In this document: piece by piece, positions 25,294 to 34,916 of the stretch
Position numbering within the stretch: the stretch's first letter is position 1
Layout of the letters: every line of letters begins with the position of its first letter
Assembly: GCF_003075095.1 (NCBI RefSeq)
Contig: NZ_QCZF01000002.1
Coordinates: 372,001-436,000 of the forward strand
Reading direction: 5' to 3'
DNA: 64,000 nt
Source of the DNA: Blastococcus litoris
Lineage (GTDB): Bacteria > Actinomycetota > Actinomycetes > Mycobacteriales > Geodermatophilaceae
Position numbers and translations under genes: made by a program
The notes under the pieces: model-generated
Databases searched by the model: none
What the model was told of the DNA's origin: nothing
Seen by the model: only the letters and a program-made list of their open reading frames with translations

Positions 25294-28200
25294 GTGACCG
25301 CATCTCTCACCCGGACGGCCGGCGCAGATCCTGCGCCGGCCGTTCCGGCTGCCCCGCCCCCGCCCGGGGACCCGGGTCAGGACGGCGGGTGGAGCGCTCG
25401 GCTGCTGCACCGCCTCCGGCTCGGCGCGGTCCTCCTCGCCTTCCTCGGGCTGTCGCTGAACCAGCAGCCCGGCCAGATCGTGGCCGACACGAAGCTCGAC
25501 CTCGCCGTCGACCCGTCCGGGTTCCTCGGCCGGGCGCTCCTGCTGTGGGAGCCCGAGGGCTTCGCGGGGCAGGTGCAGAACCAGGCATACGGCTACCTGT
25601 TCCCGATGGGGCCGTTCTTCGGCCTCGGGAACGCCATGGGCATCCCCACCTGGGTCGTGCAGCGGCTGTGGTGGACCGCCCTGTTCGCCGTCGCCTTCCT
25701 CGGGGTGATGGCGCTCGCCCGGCGGTTGGAGCTCGGTACCGACGCCACCCGGATCGTGGGTGCGCTGGCCTACGCCCTGGCACCCCGCATGGTCAGCGGC
25801 ATCGGGCTCACCTCGGTCGAGATGATCCCGATGGCGCTGGCCCCGTGGGTGCTGGTGCCCCTGGTGTCCGGCGCCCGGACGGGCTCGCCCCGCCGGGCGG
25901 CGGCGCTGTCGGGGGTCGCCGTCTTCTGCGTCGGCGGGGTCAACGCCGTCGCCACCGCGGCGGTCCTGCCCCTCGCCGCCCTGTGGTTGCTGACCCTCCC
26001 GGGCGGCCCCCGGAAGCGCCGGCTGATCGGGTGGTGGGTGGTCTCCGTCGGGCTCGCCACGGCCTGGTGGGTCGGGCCGCTGCTCCTCCTCGGCCGGTTC
26101 AGCCCCGACTTCCTCGACTACATCGAGACCGCGGCGACGACGACCGGCGGCAACGAACTGGTGCAGGTGCTCCGCGGCACCACCCAGTGGGTGGCCGGCC
26201 TCGGCGGACCGTACGGCCCGACGTGGCCCGCCGGCTGGGACCTGCTGCACGAGGTGCTCCCCGTGGCCGGCACGGTCGTCGTGGCGACCGCGGGTCTGGT
26301 CGGGCTGCTCCGGCGTGACCTGCCGCACCGCCGCTGGCTGGTCCTGGGTCTCCTCGCCGGGGTGGTGCTGGTGTCGGCCGGGCACGTCGCGGCCGTCGAG
26401 GGCGCCGGTGCCGGCGCGATCCGCGAGCTGCTGGACTCCGCCCTCGCGCCGCTGCGCAACCTGCACAAGTTCGACCCGGTGCTCCGTCTGCCGCTGGTGC
26501 TGGGGATGGTCCACCTGCTCGGCGTCCTCCTCGCGGCCGCCACCCGCCGCCGGGACCGGGACCGCCCGCCGGGCCCGCCGCCGGCTCCGCGGGGCCGGCG
26601 CCGCTCGTCCGCTGTCCGCCTCGCGTGCGCGACGCTCGTCGGGCTGGTCCTGGCCGGCGTGGCCGCGGCGGCGCAGCCGGCCGTCGACGGGCGCCTCGTC
26701 CCGCCGACGGGCTTCCAGGACATCCCCGGCTACTGGCGGGAGACCGCAGCCTGGCTGGCCGCGGACGACGCCGCCGGCCGGGCGCTGCTCGTGCCCGCCT
26801 CCTCCTTCGGCACGTACCTCTGGGGGAGCACCGGCGACGAGCCGATGCAGCCGCTGGCGGACTCCCCGTGGGACGTGCGGAACGCGATCCCGCTGACGCC
26901 CACCGGCCACATCCGTGCCCTGGACGCGGTGGAGGAGCGGCTGGGGCGGGGAGAGGGGTCGGAGGCGCTCACCCGCTTCCTCGCCCGGTCGGGCTACTCG
27001 CACGTGGTCGTCCGCAACGACCTCGACGCACCGGCCGCGAAGACGTCCCGCCTCGCTCTCGTCCACCAGGCGCTCGCGTCCTCACCAGGCATCGAGCGCG
27101 TCGCCGCGTTCGGGCCCGAGCTGTTCGGGGGGAACGGCCTGTCGGGCACCGTCACCGACGGTCGTGCCGACAGCCCCGTGCCCGCCGTCGAGGTCTTCGC
27201 CGTCCCGGACGTCGCGCCGACCGCCTACACGGTCCCCGTCGCGGACGCCGTCGAGGTGGTCGGCGGCCCCGACGGCGTGCTGGCGCTCGAGGAGCACGGG
27301 CTGCTCCACGACCGGCCCGCCGTCATCGCCGGCGACGGTGCCGTGGCCGGGGGCGGCACCCTGGTCAGCGACGCGCTCCAGCGACGCGAGCGGACCACCG
27401 GTGCCATCACGGCAGCCGCCTCCGCCGGGCTGACTGCCGACGATCCGCTGAGGCTGGGCCGGCCGGCCCGGGACTACCTGCTCGACGACCACGCCGCCAA
27501 CGAGTCGGTGGTGCGCATCGGGGGCGCGCGGGTCACCGCATCCAGCTCGGGTGCCGACGCGGACAACAGCCAGGGGGTCCGCCCGGGAGAGCACCCCTTC
27601 GCCGCCGTCGACGGCGACCCCGCGACGGCGTGGCGTCCGGCGCCGCAGGACGGCCCGGTCCGGGCCTGGTGGGAGGTCGAGCTGGCCCGCCCGTTCGCGG
27701 AGGGCGCGGTCACCGTCGTGCTCGACGAGGCGACGGCCTCGGATCCGCCCGCCCGTCTGCGGGTCGTGACCGACGAGGGCAGCTCCGTCGTCCGGCTGCA
27801 GGAAGGAGCGCGGGTCGTCCGCATCGAGCTCCCGGAGGGGGAGACCCGGACCCTCCGGCTCGTCGCGGAGCCCCGCACCGGCTCGGACCAGCTGACGTTC
27901 GGGCTGGCCGAGGTGCGCCTGCCCGGGGCCGACGTCTCCCGGACCGTGGACCTGCCGTCGGTCGCGGCCGGCGGGCGAGCCGTGGAGGGGTTCGCGTTCG
28001 ACGCGGCGAACCCGGCGGCCTACGGGTGCGTGACCGACGCCGACGGCCGGCCACGGTGCCAGCCGTCGCTGGTGGCGGCCGCCGAGGAGCCCCTGGGACT
28101 GGCCCGGACCTTCACGGTGCCGTCGTCCGACAGCTACGGGATGTCCGTCTCCGTGCGGCCCCGGCCCGGTGCGGAGCTGGACGGGCTCGTCGCGTCCGCC

Positions 28201-29529
28201 GCCGGCGGGCTGCGGGCGGAGGTGAACGGCTCACTGGTGCCCGACCCCCGGGCCGGCGCGTGGGCGGCCGTCGACGGCGACCCGGACACGGCCTGGCTCG
28301 CGGAGCCCGGCACCCGGGAGAGCCTCACCGTGAGCTGGTCGGAGCCCCGGAGGATCAGCGAGGTCCGCCTCCGGTACACCGAGGGGACGGCGGCCTCACG
28401 CCCCGTGGTCGTCACGGTCCGGGCGGGGGACGTGGAGCGCCTGGTCCAGCTCGACCGGCGAGGCGTCGCCACCTTCCCCGGGGTCGTCACCGACACGGTC
28501 ACGGTCGACTTCTCGACCCGCGCGAAGCTCTCCAGCATCGACACCTACGGCGGGACGCGGACCGAACTCGGTGTGGGCGTGAGCGAGCTGGAGGTGCGGG
28601 GTGTCGAACCGCTCGACCTCACCGCGCCGGTCGAGGTCCCGTGCGGCGAGGGGCCGGAGGTCGTCGTCGACGGGGTGCGGCACCAGACGTCCGTGCGGGC
28701 CACCGTCGGCGACCTGCTCGCGCTCGCGCCGGTGCGGCTCACCTTCTGCTCCGGGTCGGGGAGCACGGCCGGTCTGCTCGCCGGGCGGCACACGTTCGTC
28801 GCGGAGAGCACGTCCGCCTTCACGGTGGAGTCCGCCACGCTCGACGCGGGCGTCGCCTCCTCGGGCGCGCAGACCCGCGACCCGGTGCAGGTGCAGCGGT
28901 GGGACCCCGAGCACCGGGCGCTCCAGGTCGACGCGCGAACCGCGAGCACGCTGCTGGTCGTGCCGGAGAACGTCAACGCGGGGTGGCGTGCCACCCTCCA
29001 GGGGCGCGAGCTCGAGGCGGTCCAGGTCGACGGGTGGCAGCAGGGCTACGTCCTGCCCGCGGGGGCGGCCGGGGTCGTCCGCCTGGACTTCGCACCCGGT
29101 GACCTCTACCGCGGTGCCCTGGTCGCCGGTGGCGTGGCGCTGCTCCTGCTGGCCGCCCTGGCGCGGTTCCCGGTGCGGGGGTCGGCGGGGGAGCACCCGC
29201 CGGTCGGGCGCCCGGGACGGCGCTCCGGCGTCGTCACGGTGGGGGCGGCCGCGGTTCTGCTCGTCCTCCTCGGCGGCTACTGGGCACTGCTCGCCCTGCT
29301 CGGGGTGGGCGCCCTCGCCGCGCTGGTCCCGACCCGGCAGCGGGTGCTGACGGTGGTCGCGGCCCTCGCCCTGGTCGCCGCGGGTGCGCTGCTGGCGGCC
29401 GGCCCCGGTATGGAGCCGGTGCGTCAGGTGCTGGCGCTCACCGCGCTGGCGGCCCTGGTCGTCTCGCTGGTGAGCTCGTCCGGGTCCTGGGCGCTCTCCC
29501 GCCGGGGACCCCGGCGCCGGGACGCCTGA
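25294..29529 (+). CDS. aftD: AftD-like alpha-(1->3)-arabinofuranosyltransferase (DUF3367)
   Basis: A 1411-residue GT-C enzyme, matching the length of mycobacterial AftD (~1400), which adds arabinofuranose from decaprenyl-phosphoarabinose to cell-wall arabinan. The N-terminal GT-C domain has helices from ~43 to ~560 and the first-loop motif IVADTKLDL (Asp65, Lys67), followed by FLGRALLLWEPEGF and QNQAYGYLFPMGPFF, which are AftD hallmarks. Two discoidin/F5-8-like carbohydrate-binding domains lie at ~735-870 (PFAAVDGDPATAWRP) and ~970-1100 (WAAVDGDPDTAWLAEPG); about four helices close the protein at 1272-1408. GTG start at 25294 with a weak ribosome site. The 3' end overlaps the convergent acyltransferase by 106 bp. 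That the product is arabinan in this organism is an inference. Confidence 0.85.
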   Translation: MTASLTRTAGADPAPAVPAAPPPPGDPGQDGGWSARLLHRLRLGAVLLAFLGLSLNQQPGQIVADTKLDLAVDPSGFLGRALLLWEPEGFAGQVQNQAYGYLFPMGPFFGLGNAMGIPTWVVQRLWWTALFAVAFLGVMALARRLELGTDATRIVGALAYALAPRMVSGIGLTSVEMIPMALAPWVLVPLVSGARTGSPRRAAALSGVAVFCVGGVNAVATAAVLPLAALWLLTLPGGPRKRRLIGWWVVSVGLATAWWVGPLLLLGRFSPDFLDYIETAATTTGGNELVQVLRGTTQWVAGLGGPYGPTWPAGWDLLHEVLPVAGTVVVATAGLVGLLRRDLPHRRWLVLGLLAGVVLVSAGHVAAVEGAGAGAIRELLDSALAPLRNLHKFDPVLRLPLVLGMVHLLGVLLAAATRRRDRDRPPGPPPAPRGRRRSSAVRLACATLVGLVLAGVAAAAQPAVDGRLVPPTGFQDIPGYWRETAAWLAADDAAGRALLVPASSFGTYLWGSTGDEPMQPLADSPWDVRNAIPLTPTGHIRALDAVEERLGRGEGSEALTRFLARSGYSHVVVRNDLDAPAAKTSRLALVHQALASSPGIERVAAFGPELFGGNGLSGTVTDGRADSPVPAVEVFAVPDVAPTAYTVPVADAVEVVGGPDGVLALEEHGLLHDRPAVIAGDGAVAGGGTLVSDALQRRERTTGAITAAASAGLTADDPLRLGRPARDYLLDDHAANESVVRIGGARVTASSSGADADNSQGVRPGEHPFAAVDGDPATAWRPAPQDGPVRAWWEVELARPFAEGAVTVVLDEATASDPPARLRVVTDEGSSVVRLQEGARVVRIELPEGETRTLRLVAEPRTGSDQLTFGLAEVRLPGADVSRTVDLPSVAAGGRAVEGFAFDAANPAAYGCVTDADGRPRCQPSLVAAAEEPLGLARTFTVPSSDSYGMSVSVRPRPGAELDGLVASAAGGLRAEVNGSLVPDPRAGAWAAVDGDPDTAWLAEPGTRESLTVSWSEPRRISEVRLRYTEGTAASRPVVVTVRAGDVERLVQLDRRGVATFPGVVTDTVTVDFSTRAKLSSIDTYGGTRTELGVGVSELEVRGVEPLDLTAPVEVPCGEGPEVVVDGVRHQTSVRATVGDLLALAPVRLTFCSGSGSTAGLLAGRHTFVAESTSAFTVESATLDAGVASSGAQTRDPVQVQRWDPEHRALQVDARTASTLLVVPENVNAGWRATLQGRELEAVQVDGWQQGYVLPAGAAGVVRLDFAPGDLYRGALVAGGVALLLLAALARFPVRGSAGEHPPVGRPGRRSGVVTVGAAAVLLVLLGGYWALLALLGVGALAALVPTRQRVLTVVAALALVAAGALLAAGPGMEPVRQVLALTALAALVVSLVSSSGSWALSRRGPRRRDA

Positions 29530-30686
29530 GGGGGCACCAGCGACCGGAGACGCCGGACAGGGCGCTCGACCAGCACGTAGCAGACGGCGGCCAGCACGGT
29601 GCCGCCGATCCAGGTGACGATCGCGACGAACCAGAACCGGCCGGTGAAGGGCTGCCAGCCCAGCAGGTGGTACAGGCCGACGAGCAGCGGCATGTGGAAC
29701 AGGAACAGGCCGTACGAGGTCTCGGCCAGCACGCGTGCCGCCCGGCCGCCGAGCACCTCGCCGGGGACCCCGAGCGGCCGCCGGTGCAGCACCAGCGGAG
29801 CGACGAGGAGCACGCCGACGCCCATGTAGAGCAGGTTCTTCGTCACCGCCTCCACCGAGGACGGGTCCTCGAGGGTGAGCGGGCCGGCGACGGGACTGCA
29901 GGCGACCCAGAAGAGCGCTCCGGCCAGCGCCCAGCAGGTCCACGCGTTCGAGGCGACGTCGCGCACTCCGCGCACGAGCGGCCAGGCGTCATCGCACAGG
30001 GAGAGGACGGCCAGCGCCATGCCGCCGGCGAACCAGGAGAGGAACGCGGGCAGCCAGACGTTCAACGAGCTGCCGGTCGACTGGACCTGCCAGACCACGG
30101 CCACCCATGCGGCGCCCAGGACGGCCAGGGCCGCCAGCCCGGCGAGGATCCGCGCCGGCCGCCAGCCACCGGCCAGCCGGAGCAGCCCCGCGACCAGCAG
30201 CGGCAGCAGCAGGTAGAAGGTGACCTCGGTGCACATGCTCCACAGGTGGGTCAGCCCCGCGGCGTCGGGCTCGGAGTCGTAGATCTGCACCAGGAGCAGG
30301 TGCCGGACCCAGTCGCCGGCCCCCGCCGAGTCGTTGCCCGGCAGGAAGGCCAGGGCCGCGACGACGGCCAGCCAGTACGCGGGCAGGATCCGCAGGCCGC
30401 GGCGCCACAGGTAGGCCGCCGCCCGCGGGGCCCGCTGGCCCCGCGCGGCGGCCTGGAAGAACGGCCTGCCCAGCAGGAAGCCCGACAGCACGAAGAAGAT
30501 CGCCACCCCCACGTCGAGGCGGGCCAGGGCGCGGTCGGCGGGCAGGCTGGGGTCGGTCCCCGTCCAGAACGAGGCGTGCGTGAGGACCACGGCGGTGGCA
30601 GCGAGCACCCGGATGCCGTCCAGGCCGGGGAAGGCGCGTTCCGTCCGGCCGGCGGCACCGCCGTCCGGGGTAACCGATGCGGTCAC
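29424..30686 (-). CDS. Acyltransferase 3 family membrane protein, Rv0228-like
   Basis: A 420-residue AT-3 acyltransferase with about ten transmembrane helices. It begins with the family signature FPGLDGIRVLAATAVVLTHASFW (catalytic-type His in the first helix region), has VAIFFVLSGFLLGRPFF and a RRGLRILPAYWLAVV block, and ends near FVAIVTWIGG/VCYVLVERPVRR. Such enzymes O-acylate extracytoplasmic glycans or lipids (acetyl, succinyl and others). Rv0228 occupies the equivalent place in M. tuberculosis. TTG, GTG or ATG choice is open; the start used is at 30686. The last ~35 residues (Arg/Ser/Thr-rich) are encoded antisense to the 3' end of the AftD-like gene. Confidence 0.82.
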   Translation of the reverse strand: MTASVTPDGGAAGRTERAFPGLDGIRVLAATAVVLTHASFWTGTDPSLPADRALARLDVGVAIFFVLSGFLLGRPFFQAAARGQRAPRAAAYLWRRGLRILPAYWLAVVAALAFLPGNDSAGAGDWVRHLLLVQIYDSEPDAAGLTHLWSMCTEVTFYLLLPLLVAGLLRLAGGWRPARILAGLAALAVLGAAWVAVVWQVQSTGSSLNVWLPAFLSWFAGGMALAVLSLCDDAWPLVRGVRDVASNAWTCWALAGALFWVACSPVAGPLTLEDPSSVEAVTKNLLYMGVGVLLVAPLVLHRRPLGVPGEVLGGRAARVLAETSYGLFLFHMPLLVGLYHLLGWQPFTGRFWFVAIVTWIGGTVLAAVCYVLVERPVRRLRSLVPPQASRRRGPRRESAQDPDELTSETTRAASAVSAST

Positions 30687-30867
30687 TCGGGCTCCCTCTC
30701 ACCGGTCACGATCCCGAGCAGGATATGCGGGGGCGCCGGTACCGCACAGACGCCCCACCCGAGCGGAGGAACGCCGGTCTCACCCGGCTGGGCGCCCGTT
30801 TCCCCGGATCCGCGCCATTCCGGGCGTCGGCGTGCCTACACTCCCTCGGCCGACCGAGGGGAGAACC

Positions 30868-32760
30868 GTGGCGCACGCAGGGGATGTGCCGGTGCTGGAG
30901 CGTGCCCGGGTCGTCCCGGACGGTCCTGGACCGGACCGCTCCGGAGCGGGATCCCGTCGGTGGCGGGGCAGCCGTCTGCTGCTGGCCGGTGTGGTGCTCC
31001 TACTCCTCCTCCAGCTCGCGGTGCGCATCTGGATGGTGAGCCGCCGCGGGCTGTACGGCGACGACCTGCACTACGGGGTCCGTGCCCTGGAGCTGCCGCT
31101 GTTCTCCGCGGACCTGCTGCTCGAGCAGCACGGCGGCCACTTCATGCCCGGCGCGCTGCTGATGGACGCCCTCCTCACCCGGGTGGCGCCGCTCGAGTGG
31201 TGGCCGCTGGCCGCCGCGCTGATCGTCCTGCAGGCCGTCGCATCCCTGGTCGTGCTCCGCCTGCTCCGGTTGCTGGTCGGCGACCGGGCGGTCCTCCTGC
31301 TGCCGTTCGCGGTCTACCTCTTCTCCCCGCTCAACCTCGGCTTCTTCGCGTGGTGGTCGGCGGCCATGAACTCCCTGCCGCTGCAGATCGGCCTGGCGTG
31401 GGTCCTCGGCGACGCCGTGCAGTTCCTGCGCACGGGCCGGCGGCGGTACGTCGTCACCGGCACGGTGGCGGTCGCGGTCACCCTGCTGTTCTACGAGCGG
31501 GCGGTGCTGGTCCCCCTCGTGGCGTTCGGTCTGGTCGCCGTGCTGCTGTCCGTGGGGCGGCCGGGCATGGCGCTGGGCGAGGCATGGCGGCGCTGCCGTC
31601 CGCTCTGGCTGGGCTGCCTCGGCGTGGTGGCCGTGTGGCTGTGGGCGTTCACCAGCAGCGTGCCGTCGGAGGTGGTGGGCTCCGCGACGGTGTCCCAGGT
31701 GGCGGGTACGACGCAGGCGACCCTGCGGGCTCCTCTCTCCTCGCTGCTCGGCGGTCCCTGGGCCTGGACGAGCGGCCCTCCGGACACGCCGCACATCGCG
31801 CCGCCAGGAGCGCTGGTCGTGGCCGCCGTGCTCGCCCTCGGCGTGCTCGTCGTCTGGACGTCGGTGCGTCGCGAGGGCGCCGGTGCCCTCTGGATGCTCC
31901 TGGGTGGCTACCTGCTCGCCGGTGCCGTGCTCGTCGCGCTCGGCCGGGGCATCTTCGGCACGGGCGAGCTGCTGCCGCTGACCTACCGCTACCACGCGGG
32001 CGAGGTCGTGCTCCTCGCCGTCGTCCTGGGGCTGGTCGCGGTGCTCCCGCGGCGCGGGTCCGGCGCGGCGCCGCTGGACGTGGACGAGCCGGCACGGACG
32101 GACGACCGGCACGGCACCCCGGCCCGCGTGGCGGTGCTGGTGCTGACCGGCGCCTTCCTGGTGAGCTCGCTGGTCAGCACCGTCACCTACGTCGATCTCT
32201 GGGGGGAGCACCGGACGACGGACTACCTCGCGACCGTCGAGGCGAGCATGGCCGGAGCGGCCGACGGTGAACCGCTGCTCGACCAGCCCGTGGCCGAGGA
32301 CGTGCTCAACGGCCTCTTCTACCCGAGCAACCAGATGTTCCGGCTGTTCGAGCCCCTGCCGCAGCGACCCGAGTTCGCGGAGGCGACGCACGACCTGCGG
32401 ATGCTCGACGACGCGGGGCAGCTGCGGCCGGCCCGGGTCGAGCCCGGCATCGAGCTGGCCGACGGCCCCGAGCCCTCCTGCGGGTGGGCGGTTCCCAGCG
32501 GCGGGACGGTCTCCGCGGCGCTGGACGGCCCGGTGTTCGACTGGGTCTGGACGGCGGAGCTGGCCTACGAGGCCGACCGCGACGGCGTCATCACGGTGTC
32601 ACTGGGTTCGGACTCGGTGAGCGCCCCCGTCCGGCAGGGGCAGCACACGGTGTACGTGCGGCTCGTCGGTGGCGGGGACGCGCTCGTCGTCGGCTCCGAG
32701 GCGGACGGCCCCGACCTGTGCCTCTCGTCCGGCGTCGTCGGGAACATCGCTCTCCGCTGA
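30868..32760 (+). CDS. Large membrane protein, putative GT-C glycosyltransferase
   Basis: A 630-residue protein with about 11 helices between ~40 and ~430 and a C-terminal soluble beta-rich domain (~470-630). The first extracytoplasmic loop holds GLYGDDLHYGVRALELPL, an acidic DD pair as in GT-C enzymes, followed by LLLEQHGGHFMPGALLMDA. No close named family is recognised. GTG at 30868 with GAGGGGAG ribosome site, and a possible -10 TACACT 30 nt upstream. Position beside the acyltransferase and AftD-like genes suggests it takes part in building the same envelope glycan, perhaps using a polyprenyl-phosphate sugar; that is inference. Confidence 0.6.
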   Translation: MAHAGDVPVLERARVVPDGPGPDRSGAGSRRWRGSRLLLAGVVLLLLLQLAVRIWMVSRRGLYGDDLHYGVRALELPLFSADLLLEQHGGHFMPGALLMDALLTRVAPLEWWPLAAALIVLQAVASLVVLRLLRLLVGDRAVLLLPFAVYLFSPLNLGFFAWWSAAMNSLPLQIGLAWVLGDAVQFLRTGRRRYVVTGTVAVAVTLLFYERAVLVPLVAFGLVAVLLSVGRPGMALGEAWRRCRPLWLGCLGVVAVWLWAFTSSVPSEVVGSATVSQVAGTTQATLRAPLSSLLGGPWAWTSGPPDTPHIAPPGALVVAAVLALGVLVVWTSVRREGAGALWMLLGGYLLAGAVLVALGRGIFGTGELLPLTYRYHAGEVVLLAVVLGLVAVLPRRGSGAAPLDVDEPARTDDRHGTPARVAVLVLTGAFLVSSLVSTVTYVDLWGEHRTTDYLATVEASMAGAADGEPLLDQPVAEDVLNGLFYPSNQMFRLFEPLPQRPEFAEATHDLRMLDDAGQLRPARVEPGIELADGPEPSCGWAVPSGGTVSAALDGPVFDWVWTAELAYEADRDGVITVSLGSDSVSAPVRQGQHTVYVRLVGGGDALVVGSEADGPDLCLSSGVVGNIALR

Positions 32761-32781
32761 CCTGCCGTCGCCCCGTACGGG

Positions 32782-33414
32782 TCAGCCGCGCCGTTCCAGC
32801 AGGCCGATGACGATCGCGGCAGCCGTGTCGTCGTCGTCGCGCAGCTGCTCCGCCTCGCCGCGCTCGACCCGGGCCAGCATCAGCTCGTTGATGCCGCCCA
32901 CGGCGGCGACGAGCAGGTCCCGGCTCACCGGGCGGACCTCGTCCGGGTGCTCGGCCGCGAGCGCCGCGGCCACCTCGGTGAGCAGCTCGACGTAGCGGTC
33001 GATCATCCGCCGCCGCAGCGCCAGCGCCGGCCGGCCCGCCGCCTGCACCTCGACGAGCGCGGCCCAGGCGACGGCGGGGCCGTCGGCCAGCGTCTCCAGG
33101 TAGGCGCCGACCCCCGCGCGCACCCGCTCGCGCCAGGGGAGCCCGGCCTGCCGGGCTTCCTCCTGCGCCTGCCGGACGCGGTCGAGCACCTTGTCGTTGG
33201 CCCGCGAGTAGAGCTCGAGCAGGCAGTGCTCCTTGTCGCGGAAGTGCGCGTAGACGACGGTCTTCGACACCCGTGCGGCGGCGGCGATGTCCGAGATCGT
33301 CGTGGCCTGGTAGCCCTTGCCGACCATGCAGGTGGCGAGCGCCCAGAGGATCCGGCCTCGACGGGGAGCGTCGTCGACGGCCGGGTCGTCGGCGGGGTCG
33401 ACCAGGGTGTGCAT
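32782..33414 (-). CDS. TetR family transcriptional regulator
   Basis: A 210-residue TetR-type repressor. The N-terminal DNA-binding domain shows GRILWALATCMVGKGYQAT, then the helix-turn-helix TISDIAAAARVSKTVVYAHF and RDKEHCLLELYSRAN. The C-terminal ligand-binding domain is helical with AGVGAYLETLADGPAVAWAAL. ATG at 33414. It is divergent from an MFS transporter gene with only 33 bp between start codons, so it very probably represses that transporter and itself from an operator overlapping both promoters. Ligand unknown. Confidence 0.9.
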   Translation of the reverse strand: MHTLVDPADDPAVDDAPRRGRILWALATCMVGKGYQATTISDIAAAARVSKTVVYAHFRDKEHCLLELYSRANDKVLDRVRQAQEEARQAGLPWRERVRAGVGAYLETLADGPAVAWAALVEVQAAGRPALALRRRMIDRYVELLTEVAAALAAEHPDEVRPVSRDLLVAAVGGINELMLARVERGEAEQLRDDDDTAAAIVIGLLERRG

Positions 33415-33447
33415 CGTGGCGAACTGTAATGGGCAGGAGGCGCCCGG

Positions 33448-34860
33448 GTGAGCGAACTCACCGCGGCGCCGCGGAAGCAGTGCCGTCCCTCCGGTGTCCT
33501 CCATGGGGTGACGATGCAGCCAGCCGGGGACGGCGCTCCGGTCGTCGAGCGGCCGTCGGCCCGCGCCTGGACGGTGTGGCTGGTCGCGCTCACCGCCTAC
33601 GCGGTCGCGGTGTTCCACCGGGCGTCCCTGGGCGTGGCCGCGGTCGACGCGCAGGAGCGGTTCTCCGCCGGCGCGTCGGCCGTCTCCCTCTTCCTCGTCC
33701 TGCAGCTGGCCGTGTACGCCGGGCTCCAGGTGCCGGTCGGCGTGGCGCTGGACCGGTTCGGCTCCCGGCGCATGATCCTCGCCGGCGCGCTCACGATGGC
33801 CGTCGGCCAGCTCGTGCTGGCGCTGGCCACCGACGTGCCGACGGCGATCGCCGCGCGCGTCCTGGTCGGAGCCGGTGACGCGATGACGTTCATCAGCGTG
33901 CTGCGGGTGGTCGGGCTGTGGTTCCCCGGGCGCATCGTCCCGGTGATCACCCAGCTCACCGGCATCCTCGGCCAGCTCGGCTCGGTCGCCGCCGCCTACC
34001 CGCTGGTCGCGCTGCTCCACGGCACCAGCTGGCGGACGACGTTCCTGGGCGCCGCCGCCACGGGCGTGCTGGTCGCCGTCCTGGTGTTCGTGGCGCTGCG
34101 CGACGCCCCGAAGGGGACGGTGCTGGCGCCCGCCGCCGGCCTGGCGGAGCTGCGCGGCAACCTGGCCGCGACCTGGCGCGAGCCGGGCACGCGGATCGGG
34201 CTCTACACCCACCTGGTCACCCAGTTCTCCGGGACCGTCTTCGCGCTGCTGTGGGGCTACCCGTTCCTCGTCGTCGGGGAGGGGCTCTCGCCGGGCGTCG
34301 CCGCGTCGCTGCTCACCCTGCTGGTCGTCGTCGGCATGGGGGTGGGCCCGCTGTTCGGCCGGCTCTGCGGGCGGTGGCCGCTGCGCCGGTCGGACCTCGT
34401 CTTCGGGATCCTGGCCGCCACCGCGACCACGTGGACGGTCGTCCTGCTGTGGCCCGGGCGAGCGCCGCTGCCGCTCCTGGTCGTGCTCGTCGTCGTCCTG
34501 GGGACCAACGGGCCCGGGTCGATGATCGGCTTCGACTACGCCCGCACCGAGAACCCGGCCGAGCGGATGGGCAGCGCCAGCGGCGTGGTCAACGTCGGCG
34601 GATTCGTGGCGTCGCTGCTGACCATCCTCGCCGTCGGGCTCGTGCTCGACGTGCTCACCCCCGGGTCGTCGACCGCCTACGACCTGGACGCCTTCCGGGC
34701 CGCGTTCGCGGTGCAGTACGTCTTCTGGGCGATCGGCCTGGTCGGCGTGCTGCGGCACCGGCGCGAGCTGCGCGGCCGGCTGGCGCGCGACGGCGTCGTG
34801 CTCGCGCCGCTCACCGTGGCGGTGCGTGCCCGCCTGCGCGGGGGCTCGGCCTACCGCTGA
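33448..34860 (+). CDS. MFS transporter
   Basis: A 470-residue major facilitator with 12 helices. Visible motifs: AYAVAVFHRASLGVAAVDA in helix 1, the loop 2-3 motif GVALDRFGSRRMILAGAL (motif A, G-x-x-x-D-R-x-G-x-R-R), and FGRLCGRWPLRRSDLV in the second half. Its substrate is unknown; the AYAVAVFHRASLGVAA start is typical of an actinobacterial MFS group annotated without substrate. GTG at 33448 is preferred because of AGGAGG at 33435-33440; an internal ATG at 33514 lacks one. Likely controlled by the divergent TetR protein. Confidence 0.88.
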   Translation: MSELTAAPRKQCRPSGVLHGVTMQPAGDGAPVVERPSARAWTVWLVALTAYAVAVFHRASLGVAAVDAQERFSAGASAVSLFLVLQLAVYAGLQVPVGVALDRFGSRRMILAGALTMAVGQLVLALATDVPTAIAARVLVGAGDAMTFISVLRVVGLWFPGRIVPVITQLTGILGQLGSVAAAYPLVALLHGTSWRTTFLGAAATGVLVAVLVFVALRDAPKGTVLAPAAGLAELRGNLAATWREPGTRIGLYTHLVTQFSGTVFALLWGYPFLVVGEGLSPGVAASLLTLLVVVGMGVGPLFGRLCGRWPLRRSDLVFGILAATATTWTVVLLWPGRAPLPLLVVLVVVLGTNGPGSMIGFDYARTENPAERMGSASGVVNVGGFVASLLTILAVGLVLDVLTPGSSTAYDLDAFRAAFAVQYVFWAIGLVGVLRHRRELRGRLARDGVVLAPLTVAVRARLRGGSAYR

Positions 34861-34916
34861 GCACGTCGCGGCAGTTCGACTGTCGCGGTGCGCGCACCGC
34901 TGGGATCGTGACCGGC

